Counted from the stretch's first letter, positions 8,479 to 18,230 are shown. The stretch: DNA of 64,000 nucleotides from Veillonella denticariosi JCM 15641 (GCF_002959855.1 NZ_PPDB01000007.1:682001-746000); one strand, 5' to 3'. Numbers and translations: made by a program. Notes: generated from the sequence alone by a model not told the origin.

Positions 8479-9672
8479 TTACGGTTGAACTCGTTCAGTT
8501 CCCTTCCGTTCTAATTCTTTTAAGGTTTCTACAGGATTTTTAAATTTGCTGAGGAAAATCATAGCTGCAATAACATATGGTTTGTAGCTTGCTTCCTTGT
8601 AAAGAGGTATACGATAGCGGTCGAACACTGTTGCGTCCACTTCACCTTCATCACAACTTACACCTGTAATATCTGCCGGTAAGCAATGTAAGTAAAGAGC
8701 TTTACCGTCTTTAGTGAGACTCATCATCTCTTCGGTACATGCCCAATCTTTATGTTTACCATTTTCCTCAAGAAGTACTTTTTCTAATGCTTTAATGCCT
8801 TCTTGATCGTTGTCCCCGTACAACTTTGTACGTTTTTCCATCGCGCCGAATGGTGCCCAGCTCTTAGGATATACGATGTCTGCATCTTTGAAAGCATCCT
8901 TCATATCGTTAGTTCTACGGAAGGAACCGCCGCTCGCTTCAGCTTGTTTTTTAGCGATTTCTTCAACTTCCGGCATTACTTCATAGCCTTCAGGATGAGC
9001 TAAAACGACTTCCATACCGAGACGAGTAAATAAGCCGATAGCACCTTGAGGCACAGACAAAGGTTTACCATAAGATGGTGAGTATGCCCAAGTCATTGCG
9101 ATTTTTTTACCTTTAAGATTTTCAAGACCACCGAATTCACGAATAATATGTGCCGTATCAGCCATGATTTGTGTCGGATGATCGATATCACATTGTAAGT
9201 TAACAAGTGTAGGACGTTGTTCTAACACGCCGTCTTCATGACCTTCTTTAACGGCGTTAGATACTTCATGCATGTAAGCATTACCTTTACCGATATACAT
9301 ATCATCGCGGATACCGATAACATCAGCCATGAAGGAAATCATGTTAGCTGTTTCACGAACTGTTTCGCCATGAGCGATTTGAGATTTACCTTCATCCAAG
9401 TCTTGAACTTCAAGACCTAACAAGTTACATGCAGATGCGAAGGAGAAGCGGGTTCTTGTGGAATTATCACGGAATAAGGATATGCCCAATCCACTGTCGA
9501 ATACTTTAGTAGAAATGTTGCGTTCTCTAAGAGCACGTAATGCATCAGCAACCGCCCATACCCCTTTCAATTCGTCATCAGATTTCTCCCAGGTCAGGAA
9601 GAAATCCTCGCCGTACATTTTGCTAACATCTAAGCCTTGTAAAGTTTCAATACTTTTATTGAAGTCCGTCAT
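8479..9672 (-). CDS. ygeW: Knotted carbamoyltransferase YgeW
   Basis: This 397-residue aspartate/ornithine carbamoyltransferase-fold protein matches the YgeW family. The carbamoyl phosphate loop is FRDNSTRTRFSF (near residue 70), and LHCLPAD near 332 is the second conserved segment. YgeW proteins have a trefoil-knotted fold and do not use ordinary aspartate or ornithine; the natural substrate was long unknown. Here it probably phosphorolyses a carbamoylated purine fragment to carbamoyl phosphate, feeding the neighbouring carbamate kinase. A candidate promoter lies upstream and a hairpin terminator just downstream, so it may be expressed partly on its own. Confidence 0.92.
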   Translation of the reverse strand: MTDFNKSIETLQGLDVSKMYGEDFFLTWEKSDDELKGVWAVADALRALRERNISTKVFDSGLGISLFRDNSTRTRFSFASACNLLGLEVQDLDEGKSQIAHGETVRETANMISFMADVIGIRDDMYIGKGNAYMHEVSNAVKEGHEDGVLEQRPTLVNLQCDIDHPTQIMADTAHIIREFGGLENLKGKKIAMTWAYSPSYGKPLSVPQGAIGLFTRLGMEVVLAHPEGYEVMPEVEEIAKKQAEASGGSFRRTNDMKDAFKDADIVYPKSWAPFGAMEKRTKLYGDNDQEGIKALEKVLLEENGKHKDWACTEEMMSLTKDGKALYLHCLPADITGVSCDEGEVDATVFDRYRIPLYKEASYKPYVIAAMIFLSKFKNPVETLKELERKGTERVQP

Positions 9673-9718
9673 AAATATATCCTCTCTTTCATATCCCCGT
9701 AGGGCTACTTAGTGCCAA

Positions 9719-9749
9719 ATTATACTCATTACCTTTATAAAAGGTACAA
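9719..9749 (-). promoter_or_regulatory. Candidate promoter of ygeW
   Basis: On the minus strand TTGTAC (9744-9749) and TATAAT (9719-9724) are separated by 19 bp, upstream of ygeW. The spacer is longer than ideal, and an ACCTTTTATAAAGGT palindrome lies in it. The rest of the 165-bp gap is A/T rich and contains several GTTAG-like half sites. Confidence 0.4.
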
Positions 9750-9837
9750 TCCTATATGTATTTTCTTAATAACCGCTAACCGATTATATATTAACTATCA
9801 TTTTAATTGCTAACTATATGATATAAATGAATAATTA

Positions 9838-11148
9838 TTAGCCTTTACAATAAACTGTCGGTAATAATGCGTATACAGCCGCACATGTTACGAGATCTTG
9901 TTTCCATGTAATTTCATTAGGAGCATGTGCTTGTGCTTCCGCACCAGGACCGAAGCCGATACATGGGATACCGTTACGGCCCATAATGGATACGCCGTTC
10001 GTGGAGAATGTCCATTTATCAGTCAACGGACGGGCTTTACGCATTTCTACGGTATCAGGTGCGCCGATTCGTTCAGTACCATATAGGCTGGTATACGCTT
10101 CTTCCAATGCTTTTGTTACTTTGTGATCCTTAGGAATAACCCATGTCGGGAAGTAACATTCAATAGGATATGTTAACCCTGTCCAGGATGGACGTGCATA
10201 TTCGTACATAGATACCTTTGCACCGTATTCTTTAACATGTGGTAAAGCTTCGATTTCCGCCAAGCAACTTTGCCATGTTTCCCCGGCAGTCATACGACGG
10301 TCCAAGGAAACCGCACAGGAATCAGCTACTGCACAACGGCTTGGAGATGTATAGAAAATTTGAGAAGTGGTTACTGTCCCACGACCCAAGAAGCGAGCTT
10401 CTTCATAATGATCCGGGTTAAATTTAGGATCAAGCATTTTTACGAGACCCTTAATTTTTGTACTTTCATCAGCAGAGTTCGCATTCAACTCACGAATGTC
10501 TTGAAGAATATCTGCCATCTTATAGATTGCGTTGTCACCGCGTTCAGGAGCAGAACCATGGCAAGATACGCCTTGTACATCAACGCGGATTTCCATACGA
10601 CCGCGTTGACCACGGTAGATACCGCCATCAGTAGGTTCTGTGGATACAACGAACTCAGGACGAATATTGCGTTCTTTAATCATGTATTCCCAGCAAAGAC
10701 CATCACAGTCTTCTTCTTGTACCGTACCTACAACAAGTACGCGATATTTATCACTTAACAGACCCAAATCTTTCATGATTTTAGCGCCGTATACAGCGGA
10801 TACGATGCCACCTAATTGGTCGGATACGCCGCGACCGCCGATTTTAGTTTCATCTTCAAAGCCTTCATACGGGTCAAAATTCCAGTTGTCACGATTACCG
10901 ATACCTACAGTATCAATATGAGCATCAAATGCGATAAGAGTTTTCCCGGTACCCATGTATCCGAGAATATTACCCATAGGATCTACTTCGACTTCATCAA
11001 ATCCTAGGTCCTTCATTTCCTGCTCTATGCGTTTTACATGGTCTTTTTCCTCAGCACTTTCACCAGGGAATGCCACGATTTCACGTAAGAACTTTGTCAT
11101 TGCCGGGCCATAAGTTGTTGCCGCTTGTTTAACTGCTTGTAAATCCAT
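9838..11148 (-). CDS. ygeY: M20-family hydrolase YgeY
   Basis: This 436-residue zinc metallopeptidase-fold hydrolase is of the YgeY type (annotated as a selenium metabolism hydrolase). M20 features include FDAHIDTVG (metal-bridging His/Asp, near residue 77), [11 protein letters not shown] near 143 with the catalytic glutamate pair, VSTEPTDGG, and a dimerisation-domain [13 protein letters not shown]. It is homologous to diaminopropionate/succinyl-diaminopimelate-type deacylases. In the cluster it lies between ygeX and ygeW and probably cleaves an amide intermediate to release a diaminopropionate-like amino acid for YgeX. It follows ygeX by 12 bp, so the two are cotranscribed. Confidence 0.9.
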   Translation of the reverse strand: MDLQAVKQAATTYGPAMTKFLREIVAFPGESAEEKDHVKRIEQEMKDLGFDEVEVDPMGNILGYMGTGKTLIAFDAHIDTVGIGNRDNWNFDPYEGFEDETKIGGRGVSDQLGGIVSAVYGAKIMKDLGLLSDKYRVLVVGTVQEEDCDGLCWEYMIKERNIRPEFVVSTEPTDGGIYRGQRGRMEIRVDVQGVSCHGSAPERGDNAIYKMADILQDIRELNANSADESTKIKGLVKMLDPKFNPDHYEEARFLGRGTVTTSQIFYTSPSRCAVADSCAVSLDRRMTAGETWQSCLAEIEALPHVKEYGAKVSMYEYARPSWTGLTYPIECYFPTWVIPKDHKVTKALEEAYTSLYGTERIGAPDTVEMRKARPLTDKWTFSTNGVSIMGRNGIPCIGFGPGAEAQAHAPNEITWKQDLVTCAAVYALLPTVYCKG

Positions 11149-11160
11149 AAATAATACCTC

Positions 11161-12372
11161 CTATCGATCTTCACCATACCACATAATGTTTTTATATCTC
11201 ATAGGGTCCGTATCCCCTTCAGTGGAGAAGCAGAGTACCTTTGAAGACGCATCTAATTCTAATTCTTTCCGTAAGTCTTCATATTCCGGCATCGTCATAA
11301 TGGCCGTCACCAGTCCTAACGGAACAGCACCGGACTCACCTGTTGTAATCGGTGTATCGCCCTTAATCGGAGCACCTCCGACGCGCATACCGAGACGTGC
11401 AACCCAATCCGGAGCGGCTACAAATACATCTGCATGGTTTCGTAAAATATCCCATGACACGGTATTTGGTTCACCACATGCAAGTCCTGCCATAATCGTT
11501 TCAAGGTCACCATCTACAATACGAGGATCTCCGTCACCGGCAACAGCACCTTTATATAAACATGCCGCTGCTTCGGCTTCTACAACAACGAGTTTCGGTT
11601 TCTTCTTTTCATTTTTATATAAATTACTGAAGTATCCTACTACGGAACCGGCAAGAGATCCTACACCGGCCTGTACAAAAACATGAGTTGGAACCTTGCA
11701 ATGATCCTCTTCTAATTGAGCTGCCGTTTCCATAGCCATCGTGCCATAGCCTTGCATAATCCAATTCGGAATTTCTTCATAGCCTTCCCATGCTGTATCC
11801 TGAACTACAACACCATTCGGCACTTCTTTAGATTTCTTCGTAGCAAGTCGTACGCACTCATCATAGTTAAATTCTTCGATCGTTACGGTAGCGCCTTCGT
11901 TTTCAATCTGTTGTCTACGATACTCCGTAGAGCCTTTCGGCATAAATACTACCGACTTTTGACCTAATTTATTAGCTGCCCATGCTACACCGCGACCATG
12001 ATTACCGTCGGTAGCAGTAAAGAATGTAGCTTGACCAAAATCATCTTTCAGCTTCTTGGATGTCAAAACATCGTATGGTACATCGGCAATCGTTTTACCA
12101 AGTTGCTGTGCCACATATTTACCTATCGCATAAGAACCGCCCAATACTTTGAAAGCATTAAGCCCAAATCGATATGATTCGTCTTTCACATAAAGTGAAT
12201 CAACACCGATATAAGATGCTAAGTGTTTAAGTGATACAAGTGGTGTAACGCTATATTGCGGAAAGCTTTCATGAAATGCTTTAGCTTTCTTTATTTCCTG
12301 AACATCCATAACTGACAGAAATTTGTCACTGGATGGTGCCATCGTATTACGTACCCACTGAATTCGTTCCAT
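11161..12372 (-). CDS. ygeX: Diaminopropionate ammonia-lyase
   Basis: This 403-residue PLP enzyme of fold type II converts 2,3-diaminopropionate to pyruvate and two ammonia. The PLP lysine is in LNAFKVLGGSYAIG near residue 77, and the substrate loop is TATDGNHGRGVAWAANKLG. The phosphate-binding glycine-rich loop follows in the QAGVGSLAGSV segment. It is the second gene of the unit, 9 bp after the regulator gene and 12 bp before ygeY. In the purine pathway it is the likely final step that yields pyruvate for fermentation and nitrogen for growth. Confidence 0.93.
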   Translation of the reverse strand: MERIQWVRNTMAPSSDKFLSVMDVQEIKKAKAFHESFPQYSVTPLVSLKHLASYIGVDSLYVKDESYRFGLNAFKVLGGSYAIGKYVAQQLGKTIADVPYDVLTSKKLKDDFGQATFFTATDGNHGRGVAWAANKLGQKSVVFMPKGSTEYRRQQIENEGATVTIEEFNYDECVRLATKKSKEVPNGVVVQDTAWEGYEEIPNWIMQGYGTMAMETAAQLEEDHCKVPTHVFVQAGVGSLAGSVVGYFSNLYKNEKKKPKLVVVEAEAAACLYKGAVAGDGDPRIVDGDLETIMAGLACGEPNTVSWDILRNHADVFVAAPDWVARLGMRVGGAPIKGDTPITTGESGAVPLGLVTAIMTMPEYEDLRKELELDASSKVLCFSTEGDTDPMRYKNIMWYGEDR

Positions 12373-12381
12373 ATTAGCCTC

Positions 12382-13014
12382 CTATGATTCTTCCTTAACA
12401 GCATTCAAGTCACTATATAAAGTGAACTTGGAAATATTAAAATACTCTGCAATCTTCTCAGAAGATTTAGAGATTAAAAAAGCACCCTTATCGTTTAAAT
12501 AAGCAATCGCTTTAAGACGCTCCGTTTTATTCATCAAAACACCCGGTTTTCCAACTAATCGCTCTGCGTCTTGGAGTAAGTCATCCAATAAATCGGAAAC
12601 ACTGGTTGTAATCCTTTCAACCGATTCGGAATCATCATTTCCAATGCCGATAAGATGTTCCAATGTACTGTGCATCATAACCAAATCTGTTATATCCTGG
12701 TTAATTCCTAACAAATACGCGATCTTACCGTTATCATCACGGATATACATCGTTGATGATCGCAAGACACGACCTTCCTTCGTTTTTGTAAGATATCCAA
12801 AACGACCGTCCCCTCCATCATCATGACGAAGTACATCCAGAACAACATGAGACGGACCGTCTCCGACATGACGATTTGTTATATTCCCATTTTCAATATA
12901 TACAAGGGATGAATCGATATCATGCTGTAAATCATGTATCAGCACTTCACAAGACTGGCCGAACTGTATGGCTAGTCCATGAGCTATGACCCGTAACCGA
13001 TCCAACGTACTCAT
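12382..13014 (-). CDS. YheO/DauR-type transcriptional regulator with PAS-like domain
   Basis: This is 210 residues. The N-terminal half (about 5-115) is a YheO-like PAS domain with the conserved GQSCEVLIHDL and LGINQDIT segments. The C-terminal half (about 150-205) is a DauR-type helix-turn-helix ending in IAEYFNISKFTLYSDLNAV. Such proteins sense small catabolites. It is the first gene of the purine cluster, directly before ygeX, so it probably controls this operon and itself. The ATG at 13014 is chosen; a GTG at 13026 is in frame but lies on the ribosome binding site (GAGGG). Effector and mode (activator or repressor) are unknown. Confidence 0.85.
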   Translation of the reverse strand: MSTLDRLRVIAHGLAIQFGQSCEVLIHDLQHDIDSSLVYIENGNITNRHVGDGPSHVVLDVLRHDDGGDGRFGYLTKTKEGRVLRSSTMYIRDDNGKIAYLLGINQDITDLVMMHSTLEHLIGIGNDDSESVERITTSVSDLLDDLLQDAERLVGKPGVLMNKTERLKAIAYLNDKGAFLISKSSEKIAEYFNISKFTLYSDLNAVKEES

Positions 13015-13115
13015 CGATATAATCACCCTCTCATCTATACATGGTCATGTTAATTTACAACCTTACTATAGCCTTCATCGGTATATTTAGATTTCCTCTA
13101 ACAATTTTTGTTTAT

Positions 13116-13134
13116 ACCTAACAATTTGTTAGGT
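13116..13134. promoter_or_regulatory. Perfect 19-bp palindrome, likely operator of the purine regulator
   Basis: ACCTAACAATTTGTTAGGT is perfectly symmetric around one base. It lies about 15 bp downstream of the -10 box of the regulator promoter. A second half-site copy, CTCTAACAATTTTTG, is at 13096-13110. Position and symmetry suggest binding of a dimeric regulator, most simply the product of the adjacent gene. The same ACCTAAC/GTTAGGT ends recur at 407-447. Confidence 0.6.
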
Positions 13135-13146
13135 CTCTTTACTTTG

Positions 13147-13175
13147 ATTATAGTCATATGTTTATAAAAATGCAA
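13147..13175 (-). promoter_or_regulatory. Promoter of the regulator-ygeX-ygeY operon
   Basis: On the minus strand TTGCAT (13170-13175), a 17-bp spacer and TATAAT (13147-13152) form a good sigma-70 type promoter. It gives a leader of about 125 nt before the ATG at 13014. The rest of the 380-bp gap holds the operator palindrome, A/T-rich sequence and the flavodoxin terminator. Confidence 0.7.
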
Positions 13176-13340
13176 CCATATTATGCATAAAAGTTATTTA
13201 TAAATATAATTTTATATGTAATTATTTATAAGAGCACAGAAAATGCTATGAATACAGCTGTTTTATACCATCTATATCATATAGATATCAAAATAAATTC
13301 TGACTCATATATCATTAACGTAACCATGAAAACAGAAAAA

Positions 13341-13377
13341 AAGGCTGTAATAATGACATCGTCATTATTACAGCCTT
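13341..13377 (-). terminator. Terminator of the flavodoxin operon
   Basis: A long hairpin with arms AAGGCTGTAATAATGAC and its complement is followed on the minus strand by a run of T residues. It lies 16 bp after the flavodoxin stop codon. Confidence 0.88.
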
Positions 13378-13392
13378 ATCTATTCTATTATA

Positions 13393-13812
13393 TTATGCAT
13401 TCGCCAATGTTTTACCTAATTCTTGACATTGTGCTTTACCATCATCATCAGGTTCACCCAAAATAGCAACGCCGTCAGCAACAAGTACTCCACCGGCATC
13501 TTTGATGCGAGCGCCCCAATCTTCAAGCCATGTACCGCCCCAACCATAGGAGCCGAAGATGGCCAATTTCTTGCCACTCAATTTACCTTCCAATTCAGTG
13601 TAGAACGGTTCAAATTCGCCTTCTTCAAGTTGTTCCGCACCCATATCTGCACAACCGAGAGCTAATTTTTCATAAGCAGCTGCTTCATCTACGGATACTT
13701 CAGAAACAGATTTAACTTCCACGTCCTGACCAGCAGCCTTGATACCTTCAGCTACTTCGTGTGCCATTTGTTCTGTATTACCTGTACCGGACCAATAAAT
13801 TACACCAATCAT
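13393..13812 (-). CDS. Flavodoxin
   Basis: This 139-residue short-chain flavodoxin is a one- or two-electron FMN carrier in the cytoplasm. The FMN phosphate loop is YWSGTGNTEQMA at residues 6-17; the isoalloxazine loops GSYGWGGTWLEDW (near 87) and the ALGCADMGAE segment are also typical. It is preceded by a DUF3793 gene 10 bp upstream, a pairing common in anaerobic Firmicutes, and followed by a strong terminator. It could supply low-potential electrons; the partner enzyme is not evident. Confidence 0.93.
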   Translation of the reverse strand: MIGVIYWSGTGNTEQMAHEVAEGIKAAGQDVEVKSVSEVSVDEAAAYEKLALGCADMGAEQLEEGEFEPFYTELEGKLSGKKLAIFGSYGWGGTWLEDWGARIKDAGGVLVADGVAILGEPDDDGKAQCQELGKTLANA

Positions 13813-13822
13813 CTTCTACCTC

Positions 13823-14386
13823 CTAGGCCGTTCTTGCGACCAATGAACCAAATGTTTTTCCCAACATCAATTGAGTTTGACAATACTGTCGACATGCTTT
13901 ATAACACATGAAAGAACGCTGTGCGCCTATCACATCATCATAGACTTTCCATTCCCCACACATGTGGTAGCCTGCACCACGTCGTGAAATAAAGTATTTC
14001 ACATCGGTTAGAGGATATCCGAGAAATACACCGATTTCATGAGGAAAATCAACGCTAGCTTCCATACGGTACCGCAAATGTTCAAGCATTTCCATAATAC
14101 TCATCCGCTCATGATAACCGTATGCTTTCAAGAATGTCATCACCGCAGGTTGCCGCACATAGTCTCGTAATTGGGTTTCACGAAACACCAGTAACAGTCT
14201 ACGCGCTTTACAGCGACACAATTCAAAGAAGAACAAACCCATTTCATTGAACTCTTTATTATATTCAGTCAATACTAATTGGATCTGCTCATTCATGTCC
14301 CGTGGAATAGAAACCAAATTCGATAGCTTGATGCCACGAATTGCCGGTGCACAATGAAATCCAATGATTTGGTCAATTGAATTCAT
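13823..14386 (-). CDS. DUF3793 family protein
   Basis: This 187-residue protein of unknown function is recognised as DUF3793 by GFHCAPAIRGIKLSNL, the CRCKARRLLLVFRE segment, FPHEIGVFLGYPLTDV and a C-terminal CYKACRQYCQ cysteine cluster. Genes of this family usually sit directly upstream of a flavodoxin, as here, suggesting a redox or iron-related role, but no activity is established. The start at 14386 follows AGGTAGGT; an upstream in-frame ATG at 14410 has no clear ribosome binding site. Confidence 0.8.
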   Translation of the reverse strand: MNSIDQIIGFHCAPAIRGIKLSNLVSIPRDMNEQIQLVLTEYNKEFNEMGLFFFELCRCKARRLLLVFRETQLRDYVRQPAVMTFLKAYGYHERMSIMEMLEHLRYRMEASVDFPHEIGVFLGYPLTDVKYFISRRGAGYHMCGEWKVYDDVIGAQRSFMCYKACRQYCQTQLMLGKTFGSLVARTA

Positions 14387-14509
14387 CAAAGTTTTACCTA
14401 CCTGCTGCATATCTACATAGGATGTTTTTATTTGAGAACAATTCCTATATCCACATGGTACTCTTGATTAGAAAAATTGTCAAGAATAATTGATATATAC
14501 TTTCAATAT

Positions 14510-15148
14510 TTATTTAGTTTTACTTTGTAATAATTCTTTTACCTTTGGAAATATCTTGGCATCGCTTTCCGCATCAATAGCTATAAAACGGGCTTTAGGT
14601 CCTGTATACTTGTCATCGAACAACATGACATGTAGAACTTCTTCATAAGAATTATTATTAGCTACGCCTCTATGTTTTAATGTTCCTTCATATGTATTCC
14701 CCTGTTTAGCTAACGGAGTGACAACGGTAAATGTACTAAGAACAGGATTATTTCCGCTGTTAATAGAGGATACCAACGCCCCTAATGCAGATGAATCCGT
14801 ACTAACGCCTCTGCTTTCACCCATAACTCCGGTCAACTGCCTACCTAAAACCACATCGGCATAAACGGCATAATTCATTTCATTTCCGTTTTTGATATTT
14901 AATGTATATACATTAGCAGATGTGGCGCCGGCATCTAGCAGAGCGGTTCTAACGTCCTTCTTGCCTTCTGCGGCGAAGAGGGCTTTCGGATTATTGTTAT
15001 ACACCGTCACACCCTCCGGCATTTTAATACCTTGATACGTAGTATTCTGGTTTTTATTCATAACCGTCTTAATATTTGCAGCAGAACTTACAGCCGGAAC
15101 ATTAACCAAAACAGAGGCTGCAATTGCAAGTAATAGTAATTTTTTCAT
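14510..15148 (-). CDS. Exported protein of unknown function
   Basis: This is about 212 residues with a clear signal peptide: a KK start, a hydrophobic stretch LLLLAIAASVLVNVPAV and an SSAA cleavage region near residue 24. The mature part is rich in Asn, Thr and Gly, has no cysteine and no motif I recognise. It reads as a soluble periplasmic or surface protein of mixed alpha/beta character. It stands alone, with terminator sequences of glnS upstream. No function is assigned. Confidence 0.75.
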   Translation of the reverse strand: MKKLLLLAIAASVLVNVPAVSSAANIKTVMNKNQNTTYQGIKMPEGVTVYNNNPKALFAAEGKKDVRTALLDAGATSANVYTLNIKNGNEMNYAVYADVVLGRQLTGVMGESRGVSTDSSALGALVSSINSGNNPVLSTFTVVTPLAKQGNTYEGTLKHRGVANNNSYEEVLHVMLFDDKYTGPKARFIAIDAESDAKIFPKVKELLQSKTK

Positions 15149-15182
15149 CATAGCTCCTCAATTGATTAGAACATATTTAATG

Positions 15183-15209
15183 AAGAACCGCCCACGCGGG
15201 ACGGTTCTT
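15183..15209 (-). terminator. Terminator of glnS
   Basis: AAGAACCG and CGGTTCTT arms with an inner CCC/GGG stem lie 64 bp after the glnS stop. The T-run on the minus strand is weak. Confidence 0.6.
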
Positions 15210-15272
15210 TAAAAATTCCGTATCGATTTATTTTACCACGATTGTTTAAATAAATTCTGAATCATAATACAA

Positions 15273-16961
15273 TTATTTCTTCTGTTGCTTAGCCCAACTG
15301 TCACGCAAACCGACGATACGATTCACCACGATATGATCGGATGTGCTATCTTTATCGGTCACAAAATAACCTTGGCGTAAGAATTGAAAGTGATCTCCCG
15401 GCACAGTTGTAGCTAAGGATGCCTCGCCTTTACTATGTAAAACCTGTAGAGACTCATGGTTAAAGCTTGCTAAGAAATCCTTATCATCCGCATCTTCACG
15501 CAATAAGTAGTCATATAAACGCGTTTCGATATCCACCGCAGAGGATGCTTCCACCCAATGCAACGTGCCTTTTACTTTGCGCGTGCAACCGCTACCGCTC
15601 TTCGTTTCAGGATCATAGGTACAGTGAATTTCCGTAATATTTCCATCCCCGTCCTTCACGATATCTGTGCAAGTCACGAAATACGCCCCTTTGAGACGTA
15701 CTTCTTTTCCGGGAGCCAATCGGAAGAATTTTTTTACCGGTTCCTCCATAAAGTCGTTGCGTTCAATATAGACTTCACGACCGAAAACAACCTCACGGGT
15801 ACCGAGTTCTTCGTTTTCAGGATTATTTTCTATGGTCACGAGTTCGGTTTGTCCCTCAGGATAGTTCGTAATGACGACTTTTACAGGATCCAATACCACC
15901 ATAGGGCGCATAGCTTTTAATTTCAAATCCTCGCGAATACAGAATTCGAGAAGCGCAATATCTACCATACTGTCCGCCTTAGCCACGCCGATACGATCGC
16001 AGAAGTCGCGAATCGCAGCCGGCGTATACCCTCGACGACGCAATCCGGAAATGGTCGGCATCCGGGGATCATCCCAACCGGACACAAGCCCCTCCTCAAC
16101 AAGAGCGCGCAATTTACGTTTGGACATAACCATTTTGGTTACATTCAGCCGGGCGAATTCGATTTGTCGTGGAATTTCGGTATCGTCCCAGTCCTCCAGA
16201 ACCCATTCATATAACGGGCGATGAACTTCAAACTCCAAGGTGCAAATGGAGTGCGTAACGCGTTCAATCGCATCCTCAATGGGATGAGCGAAGTCATACA
16301 TAGGATAGATTTTCCATTCACCGCCTGTACGATGATGGTCCGCATTCACGATACGGTACAAAACGGGATCACGCATAACGATATTGGGATCAGCCATGTC
16401 GATTTTCGCACGCAAAACCTTTTCTCCATCCTTAAATTTACCGTTTTTCATATCTTCAAAGAGAGCCAAATTCTCTTTAACACTGCGGTCGCGATAAGGG
16501 CTGTTCGTACCAGGCGTGGAAAAATCACCGCGTGTTTGACGAATTTCATCCGCCGTCTGGTCATCTACATAAGCCTTGCCAAGCGTAATTAATTTCTTGG
16601 CGTATTCATACATCTGTCCGAAATAGTCCGATGCATAGCGCACATCCCCGTTCCAATCGAAACCGAGCCACTTCACATCATCCATAATGGAGTTTACGTA
16701 TTCCACATCCTCCTTCGTCGGATTTGTATCGTCAAAGCGCAAGTTTGTGAGCCCATTGTATTCCTTACCGAGTCCGAAGTTCAGGCAAATAGATTTTGCA
16801 TGACCTATATGCAGATATCCGTTCGGCTCCGGCGGAAAACGGGTCAATACACGCCCGCCGTAACGACCGTTTTTATTATCCTTATTAATTTCAGCTTCGA
16901 TAAAGTTAACTGATACAACTTCTTCCGGAGCTACCGATTGTTCAATATCTTTATGTTCCAA
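15273..16961 (-). CDS. glnS: Glutaminyl-tRNA synthetase
   Basis: This 562-residue class I aminoacyl-tRNA synthetase charges tRNA-Gln with glutamine directly. The signature [15 protein letters not shown] (near residue 46) and the KMSKS-type VMSKRKL (near 270) are present, followed by two anticodon-binding beta-barrel domains. The start is probably TTG at 16961, seven bases after GGAGGT; an upstream GTG lies inside that ribosome binding site. Many Firmicutes lack GlnS and use GatCAB amidation, so its presence fits the Negativicutes. It is a single-gene unit between two genes on the same strand. Confidence 0.95.
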   Translation of the reverse strand: MEHKDIEQSVAPEEVVSVNFIEAEINKDNKNGRYGGRVLTRFPPEPNGYLHIGHAKSICLNFGLGKEYNGLTNLRFDDTNPTKEDVEYVNSIMDDVKWLGFDWNGDVRYASDYFGQMYEYAKKLITLGKAYVDDQTADEIRQTRGDFSTPGTNSPYRDRSVKENLALFEDMKNGKFKDGEKVLRAKIDMADPNIVMRDPVLYRIVNADHHRTGGEWKIYPMYDFAHPIEDAIERVTHSICTLEFEVHRPLYEWVLEDWDDTEIPRQIEFARLNVTKMVMSKRKLRALVEEGLVSGWDDPRMPTISGLRRRGYTPAAIRDFCDRIGVAKADSMVDIALLEFCIREDLKLKAMRPMVVLDPVKVVITNYPEGQTELVTIENNPENEELGTREVVFGREVYIERNDFMEEPVKKFFRLAPGKEVRLKGAYFVTCTDIVKDGDGNITEIHCTYDPETKSGSGCTRKVKGTLHWVEASSAVDIETRLYDYLLREDADDKDFLASFNHESLQVLHSKGEASLATTVPGDHFQFLRQGYFVTDKDSTSDHIVVNRIVGLRDSWAKQQKK

Positions 16962-17045
16962 CGTTATAACCTCCACATGATAAATATTCTTTTATTTTAC
17001 CATATATCGCATAAGACCGCACATATTTCATATTCTTGTGAAAGT

Positions 17046-18101
17046 TTAATCGAAATCACTCAAATCAACGCCGGCTTTTTTCAATTCCTCTAAGGCGATT
17101 TCCTCTGTCAAAACAGATTTCTTGTAATTCACTTCTTCGTTGACACATGTTTTAAGCGGTTTCTTATGAACTCCGGCGATGATATTATCCGCCGTCAGAA
17201 TAGACATATCATAACGAGTTCTGTCTGTATAGGAACCTATATGCGGCACGATCAAACAATTTTCTACAGATAGCAGCGGATGATCTGCAGGCAACGGTTC
17301 AGGATCTGTTACATCAAGGGCCGCATAATCGATTTCACCCGTTTCAAGAGCATTGATCAAGGCTTCCGTATCAACGATAGGCCCACGCCCAACATTCACG
17401 AACAATGCGGTATTTTTCATTTTCCTGAAAAATGCTTCATCGCACATATGGTATGTTTCATCAGTAAGAGGAGCCATAACACAAACCACGTCACTGGTCG
17501 CTAACAGCTCATCGAGTTCCATATAAGTCGTTTTATATAATTTATCATCATTACGCGGATGACGATTATGATACACAACTGTCATGCCAAATGCGCGTGC
17601 ACGCCGTGAAATGGATACCCCGATTGCCCCCATACCGATGATTCCCAAGGTACGACGACTCAAATCGAAACCCTTAATATTGGACGGTCTTTGCGCCCAT
17701 CGACCGTTTTTTACAAAATTTGCATTCTCCAAAATCCGACGACTCGCAGTAGCGATTAATGTAAAAGCCAATTCAGCAACCGTTTCATTGAGAACGCCCG
17801 GCGTATTACCATAAGGAATCCCTGCCGCCGTCAAATCATCGATTTTCACATTATCATAGCCCACCGCAGCTTGTGCGATAACCTTCAACTTCGGAGCATT
17901 TTTGACAAGATCAGCATCTACATCGAGCGGTCTCACGCTCCATAAGCCATCGGCTTCGACGAGCCACTCTTTTAACGTCTCGCGAGGCATCACCGTCTTT
18001 TCAGTCCATTGACGTACCTCTACATGCTCTTTTAAATATGCAATCGCATCTTTGCGAACAAGTCCATTTACAACTACTAGAGGTTTTCGTTCCATATGCA
18101 T
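17046..18101 (-). CDS. D-2-hydroxyacid dehydrogenase (glyoxylate/hydroxypyruvate reductase-like)
   Basis: This 351-residue NAD(P)-dependent D-isomer-specific 2-hydroxyacid dehydrogenase has a Rossmann motif GIIGMGAIGVSI near residue 152, an arginine in FVNVGRGPIVD, the catalytic Glu in DVTDPEPLP and the catalytic His in VPHIGSYT. Overall it is closest to GhrB-like glyoxylate/hydroxypyruvate reductases, but phosphoglycerate or other 2-ketoacid reduction cannot be excluded. It carries a C-terminal extension of about 30 residues beyond the usual end. RBS GGAGG lies four bases before the ATG. Confidence 0.85.
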   Translation of the reverse strand: MHMERKPLVVVNGLVRKDAIAYLKEHVEVRQWTEKTVMPRETLKEWLVEADGLWSVRPLDVDADLVKNAPKLKVIAQAAVGYDNVKIDDLTAAGIPYGNTPGVLNETVAELAFTLIATASRRILENANFVKNGRWAQRPSNIKGFDLSRRTLGIIGMGAIGVSISRRARAFGMTVVYHNRHPRNDDKLYKTTYMELDELLATSDVVCVMAPLTDETYHMCDEAFFRKMKNTALFVNVGRGPIVDTEALINALETGEIDYAALDVTDPEPLPADHPLLSVENCLIVPHIGSYTDRTRYDMSILTADNIIAGVHKKPLKTCVNEEVNYKKSVLTEEIALEELKKAGVDLSDFD

Positions 18102-18169
18102 CAGTCCTCCAAAAAATTTATAGTATATACATATATTTTATACTAGAGCGTAAATCTAATACAATAAAA

Positions 18170-18230
18170 AAGAATTCCCGTACTTGTGCAGCGACATCAG
18201 GAATATGCGCGGGCAAGTATAGGAATTCTT
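18170..18230 (-). terminator. Terminator of mscL
   Basis: AAGAATTCC-TACTTG arms pair across a long loop and are followed on the minus strand by TTTTTTATTG. It lies about 50 bp past the mscL stop. Confidence 0.8.

Noticed and set aside
11186-11686. A 166-codon plus-strand open frame opposite ygeX
   Set aside because: A shadow of a clear PLP enzyme gene; no ribosome binding site or recognisable product.
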